Assembly (NCBI RefSeq): GCF_002368195.1
Contig: NZ_AP018178.1
Coordinates: forward strand, 1,620,238-1,684,237
Direction: 5' to 3'
From: Calothrix sp. NIES-2100
GTDB lineage: Bacteria; Cyanobacteriota; Cyanobacteriia; Cyanobacteriales; Nostocaceae
Length of the DNA: 64,000 nucleotides
Below are positions 10,207 to 17,397 of this stretch, piece by piece. Numbering within the stretch: the stretch's first letter is position 1; every line of letters starts with the position of its first letter. The notes below the pieces were generated by a model. It was not told the origin of the DNA. It saw only the letters and a list, made by a program, of their open reading frames with translations, and made no database searches. Both the position numbers and the translations under genes were made by a program.

Positions 10207-10483
10207 TTCTACTCCATGAAGACTGGGCAAGGTTAATGTTTGCAACTTCAATGCAATCAAGGTGCAAGCCAATGCAACAAAGTTGCTCTTCGATGCACCT
10301 AATCAATTTGTTGAGTGGGCAAGCATTTGCTCACCCAAAAAACTTAAACAGCTTTGCTGTATCTTGCATTTTTTAATTGCGTTAGCGTAGCAGGGCGTAG
10401 CCCATTGCGAATTGTGAATTGGTATTAAACGATCGCCTTTTACTTACGGCTATGTGCCGCAAACATTTTTTGAATCGATATAA

Positions 10484-11053
10484 CTACTGCGGTTTTAGAA
10501 CATTATCAGCAAACTGCCCTTTCACATTACCCGCAGGAGCATACTGACAAACTACATAGAAGCCATCGTACTTAGTACCGTCAATTGTTGCAGGGCCAGG
10601 TGCAGCACCACAGCCGACTTTGGTACTGCCCTTCCAGACTACCTGAGTAAAATGCCCAGTTGAGCCAGAAAATACAGGGTTGTTGTAGTCATAATCTTTA
10701 ATTTCACTGTACCAGTCCTGAACTGCTGCGCTACCTAAGTTTGTTGACTCTCCACCCCAGTATATATTCTCTCCTACATTGTTTCGATTGGTACTGTGTT
10801 CTAAGTCACCTTTAGCTGCTATGGTTTGTGCCCAGGCTTGTGCGCTCTCGTTGAGAGTATTATCGATGGTCACGTTAGGACTTTTATGCTTGGCTCGATA
10901 AGTGTTGTGTGCAGATACAGCATCGCTACGCAGCGCTGCTAAGTCAATAGATGTCTGTCCTAAAACAAGGTGATTACCGATTGCTACTCCAGTGAGTCCG
11001 ATAGCTAAAGTTGTAGCTGTTGTCAAAGTTAGAGTCGAAAAGAATTTATTCAT
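10484..11053 (-). CDS. Secreted CAP-domain (SCP/PR-1-like) protein
   Basis: The 189-residue protein has a signal peptide (residues 1 to about 33, ending near VLGQ) and one CAP domain. The family signatures are present: GENIYWGG, then HFTQVVWKGSTKVGCG (CAP1), and YDGFYVVCQYAPAGNVKG (CAP2). CAP proteins are secreted and bind lipids or act in cell-surface interactions; the role of bacterial ones is mostly unknown. A dispersed hairpin element lies about 120-240 bp upstream. A decayed copy of the first 40 codons of this gene lies at 24812-24925, so it has been duplicated within the cluster. Confidence 0.93.
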   Translation of the reverse strand: MNKFFSTLTLTTATTLAIGLTGVAIGNHLVLGQTSIDLAALRSDAVSAHNTYRAKHKSPNVTIDNTLNESAQAWAQTIAAKGDLEHSTNRNNVGENIYWGGESTNLGSAAVQDWYSEIKDYDYNNPVFSGSTGHFTQVVWKGSTKVGCGAAPGPATIDGTKYDGFYVVCQYAPAGNVKGQFADNVLKPQ

Positions 11054-11406
11054 GATTTTATGTCTGTTAAGTTAACTTTTCCAAGTCAATGCAACTAAAG
11101 TGCAACTTGGGAAAAAAGGCGGAAGATTCATCGCCTCATCAGTTGAGCCATCATTTTTTATTTAGGCAATCGCCCAAATTTTGCTGTAGCGAAATCGATT
11201 ATATAGCGATCGCCTCTGTTAGCGCCTCGTACAAAGATCCAAGTTTTGACTAGGATCTTTGTCCTATATAATTGATGCTTATACTTATTGGCAGTGTGAA
11301 AATTTTGCTGTGCTGCAAAATGAAAGAGTGCGATCGCACATGAGATGACTCGTAGATGCGATCGCACTCCTTGAATGTGATATTTAATGTGATAATTTTT
11401 CCTAGC
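11054..11406. other. CAP upstream region with dispersed element copy
   Basis: The region begins with sequence shared with the area upstream of the CAP relic (TTAACTTTT..AAGTCAATGCA) and then holds the hairpin element at 11175-11287. The short minus-strand frame at 11158-11367 runs through this repeat and is not supported as a gene. Confidence 0.65.
11175..11287. promoter_or_regulatory. Dispersed hairpin/promoter-like element, copy 1
   Basis: The conserved block contains ATTATATAGCGATCGCC, then the inverted repeat ACAAAGATCC (11231-11240) / GGATCTTTGT (11253-11262) around a loop containing TTTTGACTA, then CCTATATAATT. Copies at 22505 and 26107 share this order. It lies upstream of the CAP gene. 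Whether it is an operator, promoter or mobile repeat is not known. Confidence 0.75.
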
Positions 11407-11775
11407 TCATGATGCGACTAACTTTTTGCGGCTAGGACGCTTGTAATCTGATTTTTTCTTCAATCCTACCGCTTGGGCTTGATCGCTATCTAATCCATAT
11501 TGTCCGCGCACAACTTCTTTCATCGCTAATACCGCATTGTGAAATTCCCATTCTGCTAATCGCGCAGCATCAGCCGCAGCACGGTATAAAGCTAGTTTCT
11601 CGGTTTCGGCTTGTTGCTGAGCCAACATAGCTTGATAAGCTTGCTGTAATTTGGCAGCAGAGGCATCAGCACGGTGAGTTTCGTAAGTAGTAATGGTTTG
11701 CAAACCGTGCCACGAACTAACATCTTCACTAATTACTTGAGGGCGTAAACGGCGTGTTGTGTCTTGGGTAGCCAT
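11407..11775 (-). CDS. Hypothetical protein, helical
   Basis: I do not recognise this 122-residue protein. The middle (about 35-95) is rich in Ala, Gln and Glu and is probably a long helix or coiled coil (AKLQQAYQAMLAQQQAETEKL). The C terminus is basic (KKKSDYKRPSRKK). There is no signal peptide or membrane segment. It lies alone between the 21-bp array at 11897 and the hairpin element at 11175. Codon pattern and even composition make it look like a real gene, but no function can be given. Confidence 0.65.
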   Translation of the reverse strand: MATQDTTRRLRPQVISEDVSSWHGLQTITTYETHRADASAAKLQQAYQAMLAQQQAETEKLALYRAAADAARLAEWEFHNAVLAMKEVVRGQYGLDSDQAQAVGLKKKSDYKRPSRKKLVAS

Positions 11776-11896
11776 ATTAACATACTGTTGTAAAGTATAT
11801 ATTTAATGTACCCATTGTCACCATAAAGCTATCAGTACTAGGAAATTTTTAGATAAAACAGGCTTTAAGAAAAGGATAAGCTGATTTTTGCTCTTT

Positions 11897-12085
11897 GATG
11901 CATTAAAGGTGCAAGCCGATGCATCAAAGGTGCAAGCCGATGCATCAAAGGTGCAAGCCGATGCATCAAAGGTGCAAGTCGATGCATCAAAGGTGCAAGC
12001 CAATGCATCAAAGGTGCAAGCCAATGCATCAAAGGTGCAAGCCAATGCATCAAAGGTGCAAGCCGATGCATCAAAGGTGCAAATT
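11897..12085. repeat. 21-bp tandem array, 9 units
   Basis: Nine units of GATGCATCAAAGGTGCAAGCC run without a break. The variation is confined to a few positions (G/A at unit position 1, C/T in the last codon). Each unit contains the ATGCAT palindrome. Read on the plus strand it would encode a heptapeptide repeat ASKVQAD; read on the minus strand, another. There are no unique spacers, so it is not CRISPR. Confidence 0.95.
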
Positions 12086-12137
12086 AATGTATTTAGCCAA
12101 TTTGTAGGGTGAGCAAACATTTGCCCAGCCAATACTT

Positions 12138-12272
12138 TTAAACAGAGGTAAAATTGTTCTGTGTCAGCGTGGTGGTATCAAACCCAGTCAGCACCGCTAA
12201 AGTTTGATTGCCTAAACGAATCTCATTACCAAAGAAAGATAACTGACTAAAACTCAAACCAGACAAGCCGAT
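12138..12272 (-). pseudogene. Relic of an RTX protein C terminus
   Basis: On the minus strand, 44 codons without a break encode a close match to the last residues of the neighbouring RTX proteins, from IGLSGLSFSQLSF to TTTLTQNNFTSV and a stop. Homology stops abruptly at 12272, where a 21-bp-type repeat begins. It is the end of a lost gene copy. Confidence 0.88.
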
Positions 12273-12274
12273 GT

Positions 12275-12365
12275 CACAAAGGTGCAAGTCAATACATCAA
12301 AATTGCTCTTGAATACAACAAAGATGCAAGTCAATACATCAAAGATGCAAGCCAATGCACCTAAA
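12275..12365. repeat. Degenerate 21-bp repeat array
   Basis: Units of the GTGCAAGTCAATACATCAAA type with many substitutions fill the space between the RTX relic and the hairpin after the FG-GAP/RTX gene. Confidence 0.75.
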
Positions 12366-12376
12366 TAAGTTGTCGA

Positions 12377-12396
12377 GTGGGCAAACACTCGCCCAC
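12377..12396. terminator. Hairpin after the FG-GAP/RTX gene
   Basis: GTGGGC pairs with GCCCAC around an 8-nt loop, 10 bp beyond the stop codon. An identical hairpin follows the RTX gene at 17398 (17368-17387). No clear U-tract follows, so termination is only a suggestion. Confidence 0.5.
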
Positions 12397-12405
12397 CCAA
12401 CACAC

Positions 12406-15201
12406 TTAAACAGAGATAAAATTACTTTGTGTCAGGGTAGTGGTATCAAACGCAGTCAGCACCGCTAGGGTTTGATTACCTAAACGAATCTCATCACCAG
12501 AGAAAGACAACTGACTGAAACTCAATCCAGACAAGCCAATCTTATCGCCTTGACCTAAACTAAAATCAGTAATCGTATCTCGACCTGCAGCTTTCTCCAA
12601 CACGAAGATATCGCCACCACTACCGCCAGTTAGGATATCATCAGCTTTGCCACCATTGAGGAAATCGTTACCCGCACCGCCAACGAGTAAATCTTGACCA
12701 TTTCCACCCAAGAGAGTGTCGTTACCGTCACCGCCAGAAAGTGAATCTTCACCGTTATCACCTTCGAGACGGTCGTTACCAGCTTCACCGTTAAGTGTGT
12801 CATCACCGTTACCGCCTAACAAGGTGTCGTTGCCAGTACCGCCATAAAGCGTGTCGTTACCATTATCACCCACTAGGTTATCGTTGCCAGCATTACCAAA
12901 GACACTATCGTTACCGTTGAGTGCATTAATAATGTCGTTGCCAGATGTACCGTTGATATTATCATTTTGGTTAGTACCGTTGAGGTTGACTCCCACAGCC
13001 ACTGTCACCATCGCTACATCTGTGCCACCATTGCCATCGCTGACGGTGTAGTTAAAGCTGCCATTGCCAGTAAAACCTGTGGTGGGAGTAAAGACGATAT
13101 TGCCACTGTTATTTAAGCTCACAGTACCGTTAACAGCGTTACTCACAGCAGTGATGCTTAAAGTAGAACTGTCTACATCTGTATCGTTAGCTAACAAGTT
13201 AGCAGCCAGTAAAGTCAAAGGTGTATTTTGATTGGCGCTAGCAGAGTCATCACCAGCTACAGGTGCATCGTTAACAGGAGTTACCGTTAAATCAAAGGTA
13301 TCGTCAACACTGGCGTTGCTAGTGTCAGTTGCAGTAACTTTAATGCTAATTGTACCGTTATCTGGGTCATTGGGTGTGCCGCTAAAGGTACGGGTATTGG
13401 CATCGAAGCTTAACCAAGTGGGTAGGGCGTTGCCGTTAGCGAGGGTGGCAGTGTAGGTTAAGCTGTCACCTGCATCAACATCGACAAAGGTGTTGGCTGG
13501 AATGGTAAAGCTGAAGAAGCCATCTTCTAGGGTGTTTTGGTTAGCAATGGCATTTGCTACTGTGGGTGCCTCGTTGACCCCCCCTGTAGTCGCCCCGAAG
13601 AACAGGATATTGCCGTCAAAATTCCCGACGAAAGCATCGAGATTCCCATCGCCATCGATGTCGGCAAAAGTGGGAGAGGCATAATTACCCACATCCGTGA
13701 GTCCGAAGTTCCCCGCTTCAGATGTGAAAATCGGAGCCGTCGCCGTTCCCGTGTTGCGGAAGAACGCCGTATTGCCGCTACTATTCCCGACGAAAGCATC
13801 GAGATCCCCATCGCCATCGATGTCGGCGAAGGTGGGCGCGGCATTATACCCCACATTGGAGAGTCCGAAGTTCCCCGCTTCTTGAGTAAACAAAGGAACC
13901 GTCGCCGTTCCTGTGTTGCGGAAGAACACCGTATTGCCGTTAGGTTCCCCGACGAAAGCATCGAGATCCCCATCGCCATCGATGTCGGCGAAGGTGGGAG
14001 AGCCATAAACCCCCACATTGGAGAGTCCGAAGTTCCCCGCTTCTTGAGTAAACAAAGGAGCCGTCGCCGTTCCCGTATTGCGGAAGAACACCGTATCGCT
14101 TAAGAATTCCCCGACGAAAGCATCGAGATCTCCATCGCCATCGATGTCGGCGAAGGTGGGTGCGGCATAAAAACCCACATCCGTGAGTCCGAAGTTCCCC
14201 GCCTCCTGGCTGAAACTGGGAACCGTCGCCGTTCCCGTGTTGCGGAAGAACACCGTATTGCCGTCAAAATTCCCGACGAAAGCATCGAGATCCCCATCCC
14301 CATCGATGTCGGCTAGAGTGGGCTTGGCAAAAGACCCGACATTGGAGAGTCCGAAGGAGTTGGTCACGGGAGCGACGAAATTAATCGGGGGCGGTGGGGC
14401 CGGTTGATTCTCGAAGAACAAGGTATTGCCGGCAAGATTCCCGACGAAAGCATCGAGATCCCCATCGCCATCGATGTCGGCAAACGTGGGCGCGGCATAA
14501 TTACCCACATCGGAGAGTCCGAAGTTTCCCGCTTCAGATGTGAAAATCGGAGCGGTCGCCGTTCCCGTATTGCGGAAGAACACCGTATTGCCTAAGTATT
14601 CCCCGACGAAAGCATCGAGATCCCCATCGCCATCGATGTCGGCAAACGTGGGCGCGGCATGAGACCCCACATTTGTGAGTCCGAAGTTCCCTGCTTCAGA
14701 GGTGAAAATCGGAGCCGTCGCCGTTCCCGTATTGCGGAAGAACACCGTATTGCCGAAGAATCCCCCGACAAAAGCATCGAGATCCCCATCGCCATCAATG
14801 TCGGCAAACGTGGGTTTGGCAGAACCCCCCACATTGGAGAGTCCGAAGTTCCCTGCTTCAGATGTGAAAATCGGAGCGGTCGCCGTTCCCGTATTGCGGA
14901 AGAACACCGTATTGCCGTAGCCTTCCCCGACGAAAGCATCAAGATCCCCATCGCCATCAATGTCGGCTAAGGTGGGCGCGGCATAAATCCCCACATCGGA
15001 GAGTCCGAAGTTCTCCGCTTCTTGAGTAAACAAAGGAGCCGTCGCCGTTCCGGTGTTGCGGAAGAACACCGTATTGCCGGCAAGATTCCCGACAAAAGCA
15101 TCGAGATCCCCATCCCCATCGATGTCGGCAAACGTGGGCACCGCATAATTACCCACATTCGTCAAGTAGTTAATCGGGGCGATAAATATTGGGTCGGTCA
15201 T
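12406..15201 (-). CDS. FG-GAP/VCBS-repeat RTX calcium-binding protein
   Basis: The protein is 931 residues if it starts at 15201, where AAGGAGAAAATCAACT precedes the ATG; the longer frame would overlap the upstream gene. Residues 1 to about 545 are ten FG-GAP-like repeats of about 54 residues, each with ADIDGDGDLDAFVG, a calcium-binding loop. The fifth is interrupted by a PAPPPP linker, giving a 5+5 layout. An Ig-like domain (about 550-650), a cadherin-like domain (650-745) and RTX nonapeptides (about 760-870, GNDTLYGG type) follow. The C-terminal cap suggests type I secretion. There is no Sec signal. It lies 20 bp after the TIGR03032-GNAT gene, so the two are probably co-transcribed. The last 1.1 kb is nearly identical to the gene at 17398. 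Confidence 0.9.
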   Translation of the reverse strand: MTDPIFIAPINYLTNVGNYAVPTFADIDGDGDLDAFVGNLAGNTVFFRNTGTATAPLFTQEAENFGLSDVGIYAAPTLADIDGDGDLDAFVGEGYGNTVFFRNTGTATAPIFTSEAGNFGLSNVGGSAKPTFADIDGDGDLDAFVGGFFGNTVFFRNTGTATAPIFTSEAGNFGLTNVGSHAAPTFADIDGDGDLDAFVGEYLGNTVFFRNTGTATAPIFTSEAGNFGLSDVGNYAAPTFADIDGDGDLDAFVGNLAGNTLFFENQPAPPPPINFVAPVTNSFGLSNVGSFAKPTLADIDGDGDLDAFVGNFDGNTVFFRNTGTATVPSFSQEAGNFGLTDVGFYAAPTFADIDGDGDLDAFVGEFLSDTVFFRNTGTATAPLFTQEAGNFGLSNVGVYGSPTFADIDGDGDLDAFVGEPNGNTVFFRNTGTATVPLFTQEAGNFGLSNVGYNAAPTFADIDGDGDLDAFVGNSSGNTAFFRNTGTATAPIFTSEAGNFGLTDVGNYASPTFADIDGDGNLDAFVGNFDGNILFFGATTGGVNEAPTVANAIANQNTLEDGFFSFTIPANTFVDVDAGDSLTYTATLANGNALPTWLSFDANTRTFSGTPNDPDNGTISIKVTATDTSNASVDDTFDLTVTPVNDAPVAGDDSASANQNTPLTLLAANLLANDTDVDSSTLSITAVSNAVNGTVSLNNSGNIVFTPTTGFTGNGSFNYTVSDGNGGTDVAMVTVAVGVNLNGTNQNDNINGTSGNDIINALNGNDSVFGNAGNDNLVGDNGNDTLYGGTGNDTLLGGNGDDTLNGEAGNDRLEGDNGEDSLSGGDGNDTLLGGNGQDLLVGGAGNDFLNGGKADDILTGGSGGDIFVLEKAAGRDTITDFSLGQGDKIGLSGLSFSQLSFSGDEIRLGNQTLAVLTAFDTTTLTQSNFISV
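12541..13555 (-). repeat. 1-kb segment duplicated at 17533-18547
   Basis: The two segments align at a constant offset of 4992 bp with no visible gap and only scattered substitutions. They cover the Ig-like, cadherin-like and RTX coding parts of two different genes. Confidence 0.92.
13629..15170 (-). repeat. Ten internal 162-bp repeats encoding FG-GAP units
   Basis: The core GACGAAAGCATCGAGATCCC recurs once in every repeat with little change, at a period of about 162 bp. Long antisense open frames here are produced by this repetition and are not genes. Confidence 0.9.
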
Positions 15202-15221
15202 AGTTGATTTTCTCCTTAGAG

Positions 15222-16796
15222 TTAAGATATGTGTTTGACGGCTGTCGCTACAGCTTGGTTTAGTGGCTCCCATTGCCAGTTCAACTTACGTAGTAATGGC
15301 AAGAGTGCAAGGTCGGTGAAGTCGTCCTTCGGATAGCTCACCTGTATCTGTCGGCATCCGTTTTTAACTAATTCGACTTCTAAAGCTTGGATTAAGCGCG
15401 TTCCGATGCCTCGATTGCGGCACTCCGGCAACACCAACAACGAAATCAGTTCGGCTACGCCATCACCTAAGAGTTCGGCTATAGCAAAACCGACGATTTC
15501 CCCGTCTAGCGACGCGGAAAGTCCGATCAATTCTCCCCGTTGCGGTTGCGTCTGCCAGCGTTGACTCAGGCGGGGAAAGGTCAGAGCATCATAGGGTAAT
15601 AAATTATTCGGATTGAGATGGTAAACACGCTGATATTTGATCGCAGAAGGGGTAATTTCTCTCAATTTGGGCAATCCAGCCACGGGGGCTTTCGCTCCCT
15701 TACTGGGGCGTTCGGCGGTGGGTTTGGTAATGACGATGCCTTCCGAACCGGGAAACGTCACCAGACGCTCGATCTCATCACTCTGGAATCCCAAAGCTTG
15801 GGGACGGCGCACCCCCGGCAGCACTACCACATCGAACAATTCCTCGACTGCTCCTTCTAACTGAAGCCAATGCAGCACTTCTCCCGTCGTCAGCGAAATT
15901 GCCATCAAGCCACATTGAGGTACATTTCCCTGCTTGGCTAACCGTTCCTCTAAGACTAATCCGGTAAAGGTTCTCGCCCGGAGTTTCGATAATCCCACCA
16001 GTGCCACATCTCCCCAGAAGGCTAAACCCCTGACGAATCCCGGACAAAACGCAATTGGCACAAATTTTTCGCCCTCAATAAATCCCAGTTCCCCCGTTCC
16101 CGAATTCAGCAGCCACAATTTTCCCTGATAAAACCGGGGTGAATGGGGCATCGATAAACCCCTGACAACGATCTCGTTACTAGAAACCTCGATAACCACC
16201 CCGCCATCAATCCGACAATTGCGCCATCCGGCTGCTGTATCGGTACTACTGCAAGCCGTGACATAGGCGGGTTTTCCCTCCACCAACGCCAACCCGTTGA
16301 GGTGGCAGCGATCTTCCGGCACCAGTTTTGAGATGAAAGACGGTTGCCAGATGGGGACGAAACTATAGTCGTCACTGAGCGTCGCCAGACAGCTAAAATC
16401 AGTATTGACAAAAATGACTTTCCGTGAGTCGTCCAGAACGACATCATGGACATTGAGATCGCCTGTGGTGTGGGCAACACGGGGTACGTAGAGGCGATCC
16501 GCTTGCGGATCTTGCGAAGCGATCGCGCCCTGAATTTCTCCTGGGGACAGGTGATTGTCAAATCGCCATATCTGATAGCGAGTGCTGAGGTAAAGCTGTT
16601 CTCCTGCTGCATACAGCCCCATCGGTTTGTCGAACAAGCGTTCATGAAGCTTCAAACGTCCTTCAGGGGAACTGCCAACGAAAAACAGGCGATTCGTCTG
16701 ATAGGTGCTGAAGGCTAAACTGATGTTCTGTTGGTGCAGCCAGTGGGCTAACTCAAGGGAGGTATTGATGTTTAGGGTTGGGGAATTAATGGTCAT
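15222..16796 (-). CDS. TIGR03032 family protein fused to a GNAT acetyltransferase domain
   Basis: The N-terminal part (about 1-345) matches the TIGR03032 family by its opening SLAFSTYQTNRLFFVG, later RLYVPRVAHTTGDLNVHD and CHLNGLALVEGKPAYVTA; its function is unknown. After a linker near 350-380, the last 140 residues look like a GNAT N-acetyltransferase, with LLVLPECRNRGIGTRLIQALE as the acetyl-CoA loop. Translation probably starts at 16796 (MTINSP). An upstream ATG at 16841 lies inside a sulfotransferase relic, and no clear ribosome binding site is seen for either. It precedes the FG-GAP/RTX gene by 20 bp. Confidence 0.85.
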   Translation of the reverse strand: MTINSPTLNINTSLELAHWLHQQNISLAFSTYQTNRLFFVGSSPEGRLKLHERLFDKPMGLYAAGEQLYLSTRYQIWRFDNHLSPGEIQGAIASQDPQADRLYVPRVAHTTGDLNVHDVVLDDSRKVIFVNTDFSCLATLSDDYSFVPIWQPSFISKLVPEDRCHLNGLALVEGKPAYVTACSSTDTAAGWRNCRIDGGVVIEVSSNEIVVRGLSMPHSPRFYQGKLWLLNSGTGELGFIEGEKFVPIAFCPGFVRGLAFWGDVALVGLSKLRARTFTGLVLEERLAKQGNVPQCGLMAISLTTGEVLHWLQLEGAVEELFDVVVLPGVRRPQALGFQSDEIERLVTFPGSEGIVITKPTAERPSKGAKAPVAGLPKLREITPSAIKYQRVYHLNPNNLLPYDALTFPRLSQRWQTQPQRGELIGLSASLDGEIVGFAIAELLGDGVAELISLLVLPECRNRGIGTRLIQALEVELVKNGCRQIQVSYPKDDFTDLALLPLLRKLNWQWEPLNQAVATAVKHIS

Positions 16797-16929
16797 CAGA
16801 TTAGGGTAAGGACAAACCGACGGGGCTAGACAGACTGGCATGAAATCAGGGATTTTGTCACAGTAAAGCGCCGAGTAAGGTGGAACCGGAACGAGGTAAA
16901 CCGGAGAACGAGTGGATTTTGGCAGTCAT
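16797..16929 (-). pseudogene. Truncated sulfotransferase gene start (relic)
   Basis: On the minus strand, translation from 16929 gives MTAKIH, GLPRSGSTLLGALL, a TGA, QNP, a second TGA, FHAS and SSPVG. These match the first 45 codons of the sulfotransferases at 21484 and 25179. The match ends where the TIGR03032 gene begins. It carries the PAPS-binding loop but cannot make an enzyme. Confidence 0.93.
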
Positions 16930-16982
16930 TACGGTTAATTAGTTTTGATATGAAAGCTTTTATACTTATGGGTTGCGATCGC

Positions 16983-17023
16983 AATTTTGTTGGGGTGAAG
17001 TGGATTATAGAGCGATCGCCCTT
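16983..17023. promoter_or_regulatory. Dispersed element, partial copy
   Basis: The block AATTTTGTTGGGGTGAAG followed by GGATTATAGAGCGATCGCCC matches the left half of the element found upstream of the intact sulfotransferases. The hairpin half is missing and replaced by the GC-rich repeat. Confidence 0.7.
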
Positions 17024-17152
17024 GGCGTTCCCGCAGGGTAGCTATGCCGAAGGCTTTACGCTGCGCTAACAGATGCCTGCGGCAAGCCGCTGACGCGTCT
17101 ACGGCGGAAGCCGCCGCTCCGACTTTTCGCTACGACGGGCTACGCCTACGCA
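17020..17152. repeat. GC-rich palindromic (REP-like) repeat
   Basis: Several overlapping inverted motifs such as GGGCTACGCC, GCCTGCGGCAAGCCGC and GGCGGAAGCCGCC occur here. Related fragments lie at 10380-10410, 46290-46380 and 61425-61480. Confidence 0.7.
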
Positions 17153-17207
17153 CTTGATATTATTCGTGAATTGCTATGACTTTTTAAGGTTATGACGCTT
17201 GTACAAA

Positions 17208-17360
17208 AGGTGCAAAGTAATGCAATCAAGTTGCAAGCCAATGCAATTAAGATGCAAGCCAATGTCACAAAGGTGCAAGCCGATGCAACAAAGATGCAAG
17301 TCAATGCAACAAAGATGCAAGTCGATGTAACTCAATTGCAAGCCAATGCACCTAAATAAT
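17208..17360. repeat. Degenerate 21-bp tandem array
   Basis: About seven units of the type AATGCAACAAAGATGCAAG(C/T)C with a 21-nt period, more diverged than the array at 11897. Confidence 0.85.
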
Positions 17361-17367
17361 TTGTCGA

Positions 17368-17387
17368 GTGGGCAAACACTCGCCCAC
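17368..17387. terminator. Hairpin after the large RTX gene
   Basis: GTGGGC and GCCCAC pair around an 8-nt loop, exactly as at 12377-12396, 10 bp beyond the stop codon. A U-tract is lacking. Confidence 0.5.
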
Positions 17388-17397
17388 CCAACAGAAC

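Larger units (their letters stand above)
9962..10483. other. Repeat-filled spacer between cysC and the CAP gene
   Basis: This spacer is built of pieces seen elsewhere in the cluster. It has a 21-bp array (10040-10130), a C-terminal RTX gene relic (10152-10206), a degenerate array (10240-10305), a copy of the post-RTX hairpin (10315-10334), and a GCGTAGC-type repeat near 10380-10410. Confidence 0.75.
11776..12405. other. Repeat and relic spacer after the FG-GAP/RTX gene
   Basis: From right to left the spacer holds the post-RTX hairpin (12377-12396), a degenerate 21-bp array (12275-12365), an RTX C-terminal relic (12138-12272), a degraded hairpin copy (about 12107-12130) and the best 21-bp array (11897-12085). 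Open frames run through the array only because the unit is 21 nt and lacks stops. Confidence 0.8.
16930..17397. other. Spacer with partial element, REP-like repeat and 21-bp array
   Basis: Next to the relic is sequence shared with the other sulfotransferase leaders, including a partial dispersed element at 16983-17023. A GC-rich repeat of the GCGTAGCCC / GCCGCTGACGCGTCTACG type covers 17020-17152. A degenerate 21-bp array covers 17208-17360 and the post-RTX hairpin 17368-17387. Confidence 0.75.

Noticed and set aside
11888..12112. Open frame on the plus strand encoding ASKVQAD heptads
   Set aside because: The frame follows from a 21-nt repeat without stops; it has no ribosome binding site. 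Kept as a repeat, not as a gene.
13537..14970. Long antisense open frames in the FG-GAP gene
   Set aside because: They mirror the 162-bp internal repeat of the coding strand and encode repeat shadows.
15202..15273. Longer start of the FG-GAP gene at 15273
   Set aside because: It would overlap the preceding gene, and AAGGAG stands right before the ATG at 15201.
16797..16841. Upstream ATG of the TIGR03032-GNAT gene at 16841
   Set aside because: It lies inside the sulfotransferase relic and its codons are the relic in another frame; the start at 16796 is preferred.
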